Part shown: positions 10,931 to 19,703 of the stretch, piece by piece
How the letters are laid out: each line of letters starts with the position of its first letter
Numbering within the stretch: the stretch's first letter is position 1
Source of the DNA: Byssovorax sp.
GTDB lineage: Bacteria; Myxococcota_A; Polyangia; Polyangiales; Polyangiaceae
Direction of reading: 5' to 3'
Assembly: GCA_025362495.1 (NCBI GenBank)
Contig: JANYGI010000190.1
Location: forward strand, 1-56,294
Length of the DNA: 56,294 nucleotides
Notes under the pieces: generated by a model
Databases searched by the model: none
What the model saw: only the letters and a program-made list of their open reading frames with translations
Told to the model about the DNA's origin: nothing
Program-made: the position numbers and the translations under genes

Positions 10931-12886
10931 TCAGGCCGGCGGCGCGGGCCCGAAGTCGGGCGCGCTGCTCAGCACCACGAGGTGGGCCTTGTGCGTGTTG
11001 AAGCGGTCGCCGAAGTCGGGGAGCAAGCGCGGCTGTCCCTTGTCGTCGGCGACGCCGATCGCCACCTCGCCGCGACGACGCGCGGCGAGGGCCAGCTCGG
11101 CGAACGTCGGCTCGCCGTCGCCCGACGCGTAGAGCGTGAGCGGACGCAGCTCGACGCTGGGGTTCACGGCGTCGAGGACCGCGTGATAAATCGAGCTCCC
11201 GCGCACGCCGATGCCGTAGATCTCGCGGGCGAGCAGCATCCCCACCACCTCGCGCGAGAGAATGAAATCGTCGACATGGTGGTGATTCCCGTCGCGCGGC
11301 AACCGCGCCTCGGGGCTCCGCACCTCGACCACGGCGTGCGACGGCGCGCCCTTCTCGGCGCGGCGGCGGCGGAGCTGGAGCAGCGAGATCAATTGATCGG
11401 CGTCGGCCTCGGCGGAGAACGACGCGGCGACGTCGGGGGCGAGCAGCAGCGCCGTGTCGTGCGGGTCGGCGAGCACGCGATCGATCGTGGGCCCGTCGAG
11501 CGGATCGCCGACAACGAAGTTGATCGTCGTCCGGCGCAGCGTCGCCAGCCGCACCGCCTCGTGGGCCCGCGCGATCTCCTCGGCGGGCGCGAGCAGCGTG
11601 GCCTGCACCGCGCCGCGCGCGTCGATGAGCTCGAGGATCTCCGTCAATCCCGGGCGCACCCGCAAGATCAAGAGGCGCAGCAGCGCCGGCGGCGCGACGA
11701 CGATCGGCGCCACGGGCGGGCGCGAGCGACGATCGGGCACGCCGGCGATCCGCGGCCGCACGTCCTGATCGCTGAACACGAGGAGCTGATCGTCGGGGCC
11801 GATCACCTCGCCTCCCGGCGGCGAGAGCACCGCGGCGCCGTCGCGGAGCAGGCCGACGAGGATGCCGCTGCGGATCGAGGCGTGGGCGTCGTCGAACGTC
11901 AGCCCCGTGAAGAGAGCGGGCGGGTAGTGGTAAATCGAGAGCGAGTCGAGCGAGAGGATCGCCCGCGCCACGCCGAACGCCCCGCGCTGCCGCACCGACT
12001 GCGCGAGCACGCGGGCGTTGACGCCGTGGGCCTCGACGACGACGACGTCGCGCCCCGCGCCCTCGCAGAGGCGGACCATCTCGCGGCCGCTCTGGCTCGC
12101 GACCTCGACGATGATGTGGGGCCGATCGACGCGGTCGCCGAGGACGCGCTCGAGCGCGAGGAGCGAGCGCAGCGCGGCGCGATCGTGGCAGTGCCCGACG
12201 TCGCTGTCGGGGAGGATCACCACGGCGGCGGCGCGGCGCGCTGCGGCCTTGCGCACCGCCGCGACGGTCGCCGGATCGCCGTGGCGGACGACGACGTCGA
12301 GGCGGTGCTTCCAGCCGAGGAGCTGCTCGCGCACGCTCTCCTCGATCGTCTCGCGATCACGGTCGGCGACGATGACGAGGCGCATGCGCTTGCCCGTCCG
12401 CCCGAGCTCGCGCACGATCACGCCCGCGTGCGCGTTCCACCCGAGCAAGAGCACGTGGCCGCGCTCGAACACCGGGAGCGAGCCCCGCCGGATCGCCGAG
12501 AGACGATCCGAGAAGCTCGACGCGAACGCTCCCGTGAGCACCGTCACGGCGACGAGGCCGAGCAGCGTCACGCCGATGCCGAAGCTCTGCCGCACGAAGC
12601 CGGTGCGGCCGTCGCTGGCCACCGTGCCGCCGTCGAGCAGCCGCGTGATCGCCCACCAGAAGCCCTCGGCGAGGCTGCGGACTCCGCCTCCTTCGACGCC
12701 TCCTCCGCCGGCGCCGGGCGCGTCGAGGACGTAGATCGTGCACCCGAACAGGAAAGCGAGGACGACGGCGACGTTGAGCACCGCCGCGAGCTGCACCGCC
12801 GGATGGAGGCCGAGGAACCGATCGATGCGGTAGCCGAGCCGGTTGGTCAGCGACTGATCGGGCGAACGCCGCGGGACGAGAGGCAC
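10931..12886 (-). CDS. CASTOR/POLLUX-type ion channel with RCK-like domains
   Basis: Likely cytoplasmic-membrane cation channel. After a basic N-terminus there are hydrophobic segments AVLNVAVVLAFLFGCTIYVL and IGVTLLGLVAVTVLTGAFAS flanking a pore-type loop (EGFWWAITRLLDGG). Two Rossmann regulatory units follow, the first marked by HVLLLGWNAHAGVIVREL. The C-terminal SIYHAVLDAVN block is typical of this family. The GTG at 12886 (VPLVPRRSPD) is my choice of start; the frame extends upstream with low-complexity sequence. About 650 aa. Confidence 0.85.
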   Translation of the reverse strand: MPLVPRRSPDQSLTNRLGYRIDRFLGLHPAVQLAAVLNVAVVLAFLFGCTIYVLDAPGAGGGGVEGGGVRSLAEGFWWAITRLLDGGTVASDGRTGFVRQSFGIGVTLLGLVAVTVLTGAFASSFSDRLSAIRRGSLPVFERGHVLLLGWNAHAGVIVRELGRTGKRMRLVIVADRDRETIEESVREQLLGWKHRLDVVVRHGDPATVAAVRKAAARRAAAVVILPDSDVGHCHDRAALRSLLALERVLGDRVDRPHIIVEVASQSGREMVRLCEGAGRDVVVVEAHGVNARVLAQSVRQRGAFGVARAILSLDSLSIYHYPPALFTGLTFDDAHASIRSGILVGLLRDGAAVLSPPGGEVIGPDDQLLVFSDQDVRPRIAGVPDRRSRPPVAPIVVAPPALLRLLILRVRPGLTEILELIDARGAVQATLLAPAEEIARAHEAVRLATLRRTTINFVVGDPLDGPTIDRVLADPHDTALLLAPDVAASFSAEADADQLISLLQLRRRRAEKGAPSHAVVEVRSPEARLPRDGNHHHVDDFILSREVVGMLLAREIYGIGVRGSSIYHAVLDAVNPSVELRPLTLYASGDGEPTFAELALAARRRGEVAIGVADDKGQPRLLPDFGDRFNTHKAHLVVLSSAPDFGPAPPA

Positions 12887-13040
12887 GAGGCGAGCGTCTA
12901 CTGCGGCCCGGCCGTGAGTCAACACACGGCGCGTTCGTGCGCGGGATCCATTTGCGTCGGTGCATCGGTCAGATCGCGGTAAAGAAAGGGGAATTCTGGG
13001 GCCAGGTCGCAGGGGCGACGCCGCCCCGCGCCAGCGAGAC
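12887..13040. other. Divergent intergenic region
   Basis: About 150 bp between the channel gene and the 13041 gene. It must hold both promoters; no clear -35/-10 pair stands out. Confidence 0.4.
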
Positions 13041-14537
13041 ATGCGATTCCGAGGCTCCGAAGATCACCCCGCGCTGGCCGTCGCCTACGAGCTCCGCGTC
13101 GCCTCTCCGCGCGTCGTCGCGGGCGAAGATCTCTTCCTCGAGCTCGCGCTGAAGAACCACGGCGCCCGCGCGATCGAGCTGCCCGATCCCGAGTCGCCGC
13201 TGAACTGGCAGCCGACGTTCAGCGTCGCCGGCCCCGGGCTCGACGATCGCGTCACCTTCGATCGCCTGGGGATCGCCCGCGGTCGCCCCAGCCGTCCGCT
13301 CCCCGACAGCGCCGCCATCCTCGTGAGCGTCCCGCCGGGCGGCGCGTGGCGCGGGCGCATCCACCTGGGCGAGCTCGCGCGCTTCGGATCGCCGGGGCGC
13401 TACGTGATCCGATCGCGGCTCGCGTGGGGCGGGATGGTGATCGACGCCGATCCCGTCGAGGTCACCGTGGTCCCGCTCCGCGCCGTCAGCGCCGTCGTCA
13501 GCCTCGGCGCCACCGCGAGCGACGCGCCGGAGATCGCCGCCGCGTGGCTGCACCGCGACGGCGACGAGAGCGCGGTGTTCTTCGCGGCGTTCGAGCCGCG
13601 AAACGCTCCGTTCACCGGCATGGGCAGGCTCGGCGTCACGCGCCTCGCCGCGACCGCGCCGTCGGCCGCCGGCCTCGTGTGCCCCGCCGCCGAGCAGTCA
13701 CTCCGCGAGGACTGGTTCGGCTGGACCGCGTTCTGCGAGGGGCGAACGATCGTTGCAGCTCCAACGAACGGCGATCCCCCGGCGCGCCTCGACCTCGATT
13801 TCACGCCCGACGCGGTCCTCTCGCCCGCGATCCAGCACCCCGGGCACGATCTCGATCTCTTCGTCACCGGGCGCGATCCGGCGGGCGGCCTCCTCGCGCT
13901 CGTCCGCTTCGGCGACGGCGATTTCGCGGCCGACGCCGCGGGGCGCGTGATGTGGACGCTCACGATCCCCTTCGTCGCGGCCGGCGGCGCCGTCGCCGCG
14001 CAGCCCGGCACCGGCTCGCGCCTCGGCCACGTCGTCCTCGTCGAGGCCGCCCGGGGGCGCGTCCACATCCACCATGCCCTCGTCGATGGACGGGGCCCGC
14101 CGCGGCGCTTCGAGGCGCTGACGATCGACGACGCCGACGCGCTCGCCGACGCCGTCCCCTCGCTCTTCGCCGAACCCTCCGGCGCCCTCCACGTCGCTCT
14201 GATCGTCACCGCGGCCGGCGATCGCGCCCGCTGCCGGCTCGTCGATCTCCACTTCGCGCCGCGCTACGAGGCGGCGTCGATCGAGGCCATCACGCCCATC
14301 GATCTCCCCTACCCCGCCGCCTCGGCGCGCGTCGGTCACTGCCGTCGCGAAGGCGGTGGACGCCGCCGCGACTGGGCCATTCGCTCGATCGACGGCGCCG
14401 TCCACGCCGCGTCGCCGTCGGGCGTGCGCACCGCGCGCCCGGCCAGCGACGCCCCTCTCTGCCTGCTGGTCCTCGAGCACGCGAGCTACCTTCTCGATCC
14501 CGCGCCGGCCGGCGCGCTCACCTTCAGCGCGCTCTGA
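13041..14537 (+). CDS. Hypothetical beta-rich protein, myxobacterial type
   Basis: 498 aa starting MRFRGSEDHPALAV, no signal peptide. The first 140 residues look like an immunoglobulin-like/BsuPI-type domain (VVAGEDLFLELALKNHGARA, GRYVIRSRLAWGG). The rest is repeated short beta blades with DGxGxx-like turns (GDGDFAADAAGRVMWTL), suggesting a propeller-type fold. Not recognised at family level. Followed after 18 bases by the HTH/Zn-ribbon gene, so probably co-transcribed. Confidence 0.8.
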   Translation: MRFRGSEDHPALAVAYELRVASPRVVAGEDLFLELALKNHGARAIELPDPESPLNWQPTFSVAGPGLDDRVTFDRLGIARGRPSRPLPDSAAILVSVPPGGAWRGRIHLGELARFGSPGRYVIRSRLAWGGMVIDADPVEVTVVPLRAVSAVVSLGATASDAPEIAAAWLHRDGDESAVFFAAFEPRNAPFTGMGRLGVTRLAATAPSAAGLVCPAAEQSLREDWFGWTAFCEGRTIVAAPTNGDPPARLDLDFTPDAVLSPAIQHPGHDLDLFVTGRDPAGGLLALVRFGDGDFAADAAGRVMWTLTIPFVAAGGAVAAQPGTGSRLGHVVLVEAARGRVHIHHALVDGRGPPRRFEALTIDDADALADAVPSLFAEPSGALHVALIVTAAGDRARCRLVDLHFAPRYEAASIEAITPIDLPYPAASARVGHCRREGGGRRRDWAIRSIDGAVHAASPSGVRTARPASDAPLCLLVLEHASYLLDPAPAGALTFSAL

Positions 14538-14555
14538 TCGGCCAGGCTCGCGACC

Positions 14556-14891
14556 ATGCCGAACAAGCCTCCCGCGCCGGCCCCCGAGCGCAGCGCCACG
14601 CCCCGGGCCGCCCTCCACGAGGCCCTCCTCGGCGCCCCGAAGACCTCGAAAGACCTCTCCGCGCGCGCCGGCCTGAGCGAGAAAGAGATCCCGAAGCACC
14701 TCGAGCACCTCGAGAAATCCCTCAAAGCGAAGGGTGAGCGCCTCGTCGTCAAGCCGGCCGAGTGCCTCGCGTGCAGCTTCGTCTTCAAGGATCGCAGCCG
14801 CTTCACGGCCCCGGGGCGCTGCCCGGAGTGCCAGAGCCCGCGCATCGCGCCGCCCGCCTTCCACATCGAGGTGAAGACGACGAAGGGATGA
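14556..14891 (+). CDS. HTH protein with C-terminal zinc ribbon
   Basis: 111 aa. Residues 17-60 form a winged-helix-like unit (ALHEALLGAPKTSKDLSARAGLSEKEI). The C-terminal half has the ribbon CLACSF...CPECQS (two CxxC pairs) that matches predicted transcription regulators of the HTH plus Zn-ribbon type (COG3357-like). DNA target unknown. Ends 76 bp before the VKOR fusion. Confidence 0.85.
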   Translation: MPNKPPAPAPERSATPRAALHEALLGAPKTSKDLSARAGLSEKEIPKHLEHLEKSLKAKGERLVVKPAECLACSFVFKDRSRFTAPGRCPECQSPRIAPPAFHIEVKTTKG

Positions 14892-14967
14892 GAGCGAAAT
14901 TCCCCTCGCATTCGAGGCTGATTTTCGCAATTTGACGGTGCCCGGAAAGGCGCGTAAGGCCTGCTCC

Positions 14968-16281
14968 ATGTCCGGCGCCTCCCCCCGCTTGCCGGCCGCA
15001 GTGGCGCTGGCGGCTTCGCTCCTCGGCCTCACGTTCGCCGCGCTCTCGTCGGTCGACTACACGAAGCACCTCGATCGCCAGGTCCACGACGTCCACTGCA
15101 GCTACGTGCCCGGCCTCGGCGCCGAGGCCAGCGCCGACAACGCCTGCCGCGTCGCGATGTACAGCCCCTTTGCGGCGCTGTTCCGCGACAGGTACTGGGG
15201 CGGTGTCCCCATCGCGCTCTTCGCCGTGGGCTCGTTCTGCTTCTTCGCGGCCTTCGCGCTCTACCTGCTCCTCGCCGGGCGCACGTCGCCGCGCCGCGCG
15301 CCGCTGTTCTTCGCGGTCGTCGGCTTCACGCCGCTCCTCGCGTCCATCGTGATGGGGACGATCTCCGCGCTCCGCCTCGGCCATTTCTGCAAGGTTTGCG
15401 TCGGGATTTACGTGTCCTCCGCGGTCCTGGCCGTCGCCGCGATCGCGCTCTTCGTCCTCGATCGACGCGCGCCGCCGCCGCCCGCGCGCACCCCGCGGAT
15501 CGTGCCGCCGACGGGCGCCGCCGACAGGACATTGATCGACGACGAGCCTTATGGCCTCTCGGCCGAGGCCCGGCAAAACGAGCTGCGCCCCGACGGCACC
15601 TGGCTCCTCCCGCTCTGGTTCGCGGCGCTCGGGCTCTTCACCATCACTCCCGCGCTCCTCTACGTGAGCGCGCTGCCCAGCTACTCGAGCTACATCACCT
15701 CGTGTGGCAAGCTCGACAAGCCGGCGACGCCCGCCGATCCGCTGATCCACATCGCCTCTCCCGGCGCGGTCCAGCCGGTGACGATGTTCGTCGATCCGCT
15801 CTGCCCCACGTGCAAGGCCGTCCACCAGCGCCTTGTCTCCGAGGGGTTCCTCGACAAACTCGATATCACGCTCGTGCTCTTCCCCCTCGACAACGAGTGC
15901 AACTGGATGGTCGAGCGGCCGTTCCACCCGGGCTCGTGCGCGGTGTCGAAGGCCATCCTCTGCAGCGATCACCGGGCCATGCAGGTGCTCGAGTGGGCGT
16001 ACGACAACCAGGAAGACATCCTCGCGACGGCCAAGCTGCCGGCCGGCCAGGCCTCGGTGCGGGCGATGATCAGCGCGCGCTTCCCGGGCCTCGACGCCTG
16101 CATCGACAGCAAGGAGACCAAGCTCCGCCTCGACAAGGTGCTGCGGTTCATCGTCAACAACAAGCTCCAGGTCACCACCCCGCAGATCTTCATCGGCGAC
16201 ACCAGGCTCTGCGACGAGGACGCCGACATGGGCCTCGCCTACACCATGCGCAAGCTCGCGCCCGCGCTGGAGGTCAAGTGA
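14968..16281 (+). CDS. VKOR-domain protein fused to a DsbA/thioredoxin-like domain
   Basis: Predicted disulphide-generating membrane enzyme. Residues 1-170 are a vitamin K epoxide reductase domain: several helices, the loop Cys in DVHCSYVPG and DNACRVA, and the redox CxxC in GHFCKVCVG. After a linker and another helix (WFAALGLFTITPALLYV) comes a thioredoxin-fold domain with active site LCPTCKA and a helical insertion containing further Cys. The fusion lets one chain oxidise periplasmic partners and pass electrons to quinone. The start ATG at 14968 removes a poorly fitting upstream extension. Its stop is one base before the next start. Confidence 0.9.
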   Translation: MSGASPRLPAAVALAASLLGLTFAALSSVDYTKHLDRQVHDVHCSYVPGLGAEASADNACRVAMYSPFAALFRDRYWGGVPIALFAVGSFCFFAAFALYLLLAGRTSPRRAPLFFAVVGFTPLLASIVMGTISALRLGHFCKVCVGIYVSSAVLAVAAIALFVLDRRAPPPPARTPRIVPPTGAADRTLIDDEPYGLSAEARQNELRPDGTWLLPLWFAALGLFTITPALLYVSALPSYSSYITSCGKLDKPATPADPLIHIASPGAVQPVTMFVDPLCPTCKAVHQRLVSEGFLDKLDITLVLFPLDNECNWMVERPFHPGSCAVSKAILCSDHRAMQVLEWAYDNQEDILATAKLPAGQASVRAMISARFPGLDACIDSKETKLRLDKVLRFIVNNKLQVTTPQIFIGDTRLCDEDADMGLAYTMRKLAPALEVK

Positions 16282-16282
16282 C

Positions 16283-16981
16283 ATGAAGGGTTCAGGCATC
16301 GTCGCTCTCTCCGCCGGCTGCATCGCGCTCGTGGCCTCCGTCTTCGCGCTCCAGGGCCAGGTCTCGGCCGCCGGCGAGCGCCTCAAGACGGGCGCGACCG
16401 AGGAGCCGAAATCGCAGGTCGCCATCGCCAACGACGCGGAGGCGCCCTATTGCACGCCGCCGTTCAAGCAGGTGCTCCAGCGCGTCCTCAACGCCTGTGG
16501 CCTCGTCGGCGCCGACGCGCGCCACGGCTGCCAGCCGGCCGACGTGAAGACCCTCGCCTCGATCAGCGACGACGACTTCAACGCCCTCTTCACCCCGCTG
16601 AAGGACCGCGGAGCCGTCATCATGTTCGACGACGGCTCGGAGAAGCTCGACGACGGCGGCAAGAAGGTGATCGACGATCTCTGGGTCGATCGCCGCGGTG
16701 GCCGCTACTTCTTCGTCGTCGCCCGCGCCTCGAAGACGGGCACTCCCGACCTCAACCGCGCCCTATCGCACAAGCGGGCCAACTCGGTCCTGTTCGAGAT
16801 CGGCGACAAGTTCAAGGACGCCGACCTCGACAAGCAGGTAGGCATGCTCTGGCTCGGCAACGAGTTCGCCCAGCTCGGCCCGGAGTACTGCCAGTGGAAC
16901 GTGTCCCGAGATCCCAAGAAATGCGCGGCGGAAGCGATCAACCGCAGCGCCTTCGTCTCCTGGGTCGACTGCCAGCTCTGA
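16283..16981 (+). CDS. Exported OmpA-like protein
   Basis: 232 aa with a signal-anchor MKGSGIVALSAGCIALVASV. Residues 110-200 match an OmpA-like peptidoglycan-binding domain: VIMFDDGSEKLDDGGKKVIDDL and the ALSHKRANSVLFEI helix. At least six cysteines outside the signal make it a plausible substrate of the VKOR-DsbA enzyme encoded one base upstream. Confidence 0.75.
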   Translation: MKGSGIVALSAGCIALVASVFALQGQVSAAGERLKTGATEEPKSQVAIANDAEAPYCTPPFKQVLQRVLNACGLVGADARHGCQPADVKTLASISDDDFNALFTPLKDRGAVIMFDDGSEKLDDGGKKVIDDLWVDRRGGRYFFVVARASKTGTPDLNRALSHKRANSVLFEIGDKFKDADLDKQVGMLWLGNEFAQLGPEYCQWNVSRDPKKCAAEAINRSAFVSWVDCQL

Positions 16982-16983
16982 AA

Positions 16984-17056
16984 CCGTACCGCGACCGAGA
17001 GGGAGCGGTCATTCATCCACGGCGCGCGCGACCGCTCCGTCTCGGTCGCGGTACGG
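16984..17056. terminator. Long near-perfect inverted repeat
   Basis: Arms beginning CCGTACCGCGACCGAGA and ending in its exact complement, continuing inward with nine of ten further bases paired; about 27 bp of stem and a 17-nt loop. Placed just after the OmpA-like stop, it probably ends that operon; a small inverted-repeat element is the alternative. Confidence 0.6.
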
Positions 17057-17096
17057 ATTGCAGTGCGCGCGCATGTTGGGCATAGTCGCGCCCATC

Positions 17097-18407
17097 ATGA
17101 GTGCCAAGCATCCCTGTCAGGAACCGGGCGCACAGCCTGCCGGTCAAGGCGGTCCCCGCCGCCCCGTCGTCGTTCGCCGTATCGACGAGACCACCACGAC
17201 GGGCGATCTCCTCACCCACTGTCTGCCGGCCTTCGGCGGCGCCTTTCTCCGCCGGATTTACGGGATCCTCGACGAGGCCATCGGCTCGGGCTGCCCGCTC
17301 ACCGTCGCCGTGTCGGGGCCGATCACCGTCTCCGGTCAGCACCAGGTGTGGTTGAACCCGCTGATCGAGACTGGCTGGGTCGCGTACCTCAGCATGACGG
17401 ACGCCATCTGCTACCACGACGGGCACCGCAGCCTCGACGCCTACAAAGAAGGCCCGATCCACGAGGTACCCATCTTCGGCGACGACGGCGCCCTCCGCGA
17501 CGAGAAGACGATCCGTGTCACCGACATGGCCTTCGACGAGGACGTGCTGCTGCATCAGGACCGCTTCATCAGCGCTTGCCTGCAGCGCCCCGAGTTCCAG
17601 AAGCGGATGACGGGCACCGAAATGCGGTATCTCCTGGGCGCGAAATACGCGGCCCAGGAAGCGCAGAACGGCGTCGCCACGGGGCTCCTCGCCCGCTGCC
17701 ACCAGATGGCCATTCCGATCTTCGTCGGCGCCCCCGGCGATGGCAGCGTCTTCCTGAACTCGATGAAGCTCTGGGCCATGAAGAAGGCAGGCCTGATCAA
17801 GGACTACGACTTCGATCTCGACATCCACGCCGAGGTGTTCGAGGCCTGCGCCTACCACTACTGGGGCCTCTTCGATCAGCCGACCCAGGCCCTCGCGACT
17901 CTGGTCCTCGGCGGCGGCGTCCCCAAGAACTACAACCTCCAGCCCGAGCCGGCGCTGGGGCAGGTGCTCGGCCTGCCCGACATCCAGGGCTACTCGTTCG
18001 ACGTGCAGATCGTCAGCGCGCCGATCACCGATGGATCGCTGTCGTCGTGCCCGCCGTCGGAGGCCGTCACCTGGGGCAAGGTCGATCGCGCCACCTACCA
18101 GAGCACCACCGAGAGCATGCAGGGCGATTTCTCGGTGATCATGCCCTTCCTCGTCAAGGCGCTGCTCGAGAATCGCGCTCGTTACGCGAGCTGGGCCGAG
18201 AAAATGGGCGAAGAGGCCCTGTTCGAGAAGCACCCCAAGGCCCGCGGCTATCTCCGCCCGCGCGAGGGATACCGCCTCTTCGAGCGCCGCGAAGGCATGG
18301 TCGAGAAGCTCACGGGCGAGGTCGCGAAGAACAAAGAGTGGCTGTTCGATACCCTCTCGTACCCGCTCGCGCCCGCCGCCACCGCCGCGATCGCGGAGAA
18401 GCGTTGA
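17097..18407 (+). CDS. Deoxyhypusine synthase-like protein
   Basis: 436 aa, cytoplasmic. Resembles the deoxyhypusine/homospermidine synthase family: HCLPAFGGAFLRR near the start, AVSGPITVSG, RCHQMAIPIFVGAPGDGSVF and PPSEAVTWGKVD, where the Lys matches the family's imine-forming lysine. Bacteria lack eIF5A, so the substrate is probably a polyamine or an unknown protein. The stop overlaps the start of the TlpA-like gene (TGATG), indicating coupling. The start was set at the ATG after a non-matching 13-codon extension. Confidence 0.85.
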   Translation: MSAKHPCQEPGAQPAGQGGPRRPVVVRRIDETTTTGDLLTHCLPAFGGAFLRRIYGILDEAIGSGCPLTVAVSGPITVSGQHQVWLNPLIETGWVAYLSMTDAICYHDGHRSLDAYKEGPIHEVPIFGDDGALRDEKTIRVTDMAFDEDVLLHQDRFISACLQRPEFQKRMTGTEMRYLLGAKYAAQEAQNGVATGLLARCHQMAIPIFVGAPGDGSVFLNSMKLWAMKKAGLIKDYDFDLDIHAEVFEACAYHYWGLFDQPTQALATLVLGGGVPKNYNLQPEPALGQVLGLPDIQGYSFDVQIVSAPITDGSLSSCPPSEAVTWGKVDRATYQSTTESMQGDFSVIMPFLVKALLENRARYASWAEKMGEEALFEKHPKARGYLRPREGYRLFERREGMVEKLTGEVAKNKEWLFDTLSYPLAPAATAAIAEKR

Positions 18408-19087
18408 TGAGCCCCGGGAGGCTCGCGGTCTTCGCGGTCGCGCTGGCGCTCGCCGGCTGCGACGACGGCGGCGCCAGAGGCAGCTTGCCTCCGCCGCCGC
18501 CGACGAGCCGCGGTGGGGACGCCGTCGCCGCGCGCGACTCGGGCGCTCCCGTGGCCACGGCGGCTCACCCGGTCGCGCCGGTCAACACCGCACCTCGTCA
18601 GCTCTGCCAGGGCCAGACGCCGCGCCCCGCTCCGAAGGGAAACCCGAAGGCGGTCGCTTCACCCGGCGTCGACGCGCCCCCGGTCCCGGTGCCTTTCGGG
18701 GTCGGTAAATGGGTGTGGATCAACTTCTGGGCAGCCTGGTGCGGCCCCTGCAAAGAGGAGATGCCGCGCCTCGTCTCGTGGAAAGACAAGCTCGCTGCCT
18801 CCGGCGTGCTCATCGACTTTGCCTTCGTGTCGATGGACGACGACGAGCGTCAGCTCCAGCGCTTCATCGAATCGCAGCCGAAGAACGGGGTCCGCGCCTC
18901 GTACTGGCTGCCTGAAGGCGAGGGCCGCACCGGCTGGCTCTCGGCGCTCAACGTGAAGGATCCGCCGCAGTTGCCGCTGCAAGCGCTGGTGGCCCCGAGC
19001 GGCCAGGTAACCTGTGTGATCGAGGGCGCCGTGGAGGACCGTGATTACGCGGGGATCGCGGCGATCCTCGGCGTCAAGAAGCCCTGA
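18407..19087 (+). CDS. TlpA-type thioredoxin lipoprotein
   Basis: 226 aa. Lipoprotein signal MSPGRLAVFAVALALAGC, Pro/Ala linker, then a thioredoxin fold with WAAWCGPCKEEMPRLV (active site CGPC) and the cis-Pro region PPQLPLQALVAPSG. Acts in the periplasm as a disulphide reductase or maturation factor. Coupled to the preceding gene. Its last 43 bases overlap the convergent FHA gene. Confidence 0.92.
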   Translation: MSPGRLAVFAVALALAGCDDGGARGSLPPPPPTSRGGDAVAARDSGAPVATAAHPVAPVNTAPRQLCQGQTPRPAPKGNPKAVASPGVDAPPVPVPFGVGKWVWINFWAAWCGPCKEEMPRLVSWKDKLAASGVLIDFAFVSMDDDERQLQRFIESQPKNGVRASYWLPEGEGRTGWLSALNVKDPPQLPLQALVAPSGQVTCVIEGAVEDRDYAGIAAILGVKKP

Positions 19088-19530
19088 GCCCAGGCGATCC
19101 GGGGAGCGACGTGGTCGCCACCCCGGCGTCGACACCCGCGCCGCCGAGCAAGCTCGACGCCGACCAGGAGCTCCACGTCGCCGGCGCGGAGCATCGTCCC
19201 GGGCTCGACCAGCGCGGAGCGGATCCGCGTCGTCCCGATGAACACGCCGTTGGTGCTGTCGAGATCGCAGAGCTCGAGCCCCGCCTCGGTGCGGCGGATG
19301 CTGAGGTGGCGGCGCGACACCGTGGGATCGTCGATGACCAGATCGTTGCCCGGCGCCTTGCCGAGCGTGATCATCGCGTCGAGCTTGCCCGGGAGGCGCA
19401 CCACGCGTCCCTTCGCGCTCCCGGAGAGCACCGAGAGCGCCGCGCCGTCGGGCGACATCGACGGCATAGCCAGGCTGATGGTGGAGAGATCCTGGTGATC
19501 CTGGCGGTCGTCGTTCGAGTCGGGGTCCAT
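19045..19530 (-). CDS. FHA-domain protein, probably truncated
   Basis: 161 aa starting MDPDSNDDRQDHQDLS. A single FHA domain (phosphothreonine binding) covers residues 30-120: GKAPGNDLVIDDPTVSRRHL, LDSTNGVFIG, LRAGDVELLVG. This FHA type normally heads sigma-54-dependent activators in Sorangiineae. Here the AAA+ and Fis parts are absent and the tail after VELARRR is basic, low-complexity sequence running into the opposite gene. Probably a remnant of a larger regulator. Confidence 0.7.
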   Translation of the reverse strand: MDPDSNDDRQDHQDLSTISLAMPSMSPDGAALSVLSGSAKGRVVRLPGKLDAMITLGKAPGNDLVIDDPTVSRRHLSIRRTEAGLELCDLDSTNGVFIGTTRIRSALVEPGTMLRAGDVELLVGVELARRRGCRRRGGDHVAPRIAWAQGFLTPRIAAIPA

Positions 19531-19703
19531 CTCTCCCTCGCTTGCGGTGAGGCGCGGAGACCGTACCACGCGCGCGCGATCGCTTGCTGGCGCGCCCCCG
19601 CGACCGCTGCGGGGGCGCCCCCACAACGGCCCCTGAAAGCCCTCATTTCGAGGCGATTTCTCGGCCCGTGCGGCGGGCATGTCGCGTGCTGTAGCGACGG
19701 TCC

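Noticed and set aside
10982-12982. Long plus-strand open frame opposite the channel gene
   Set aside because: Arg/Asp/Glu-rich shadow with no motif; the minus strand carries the channel.
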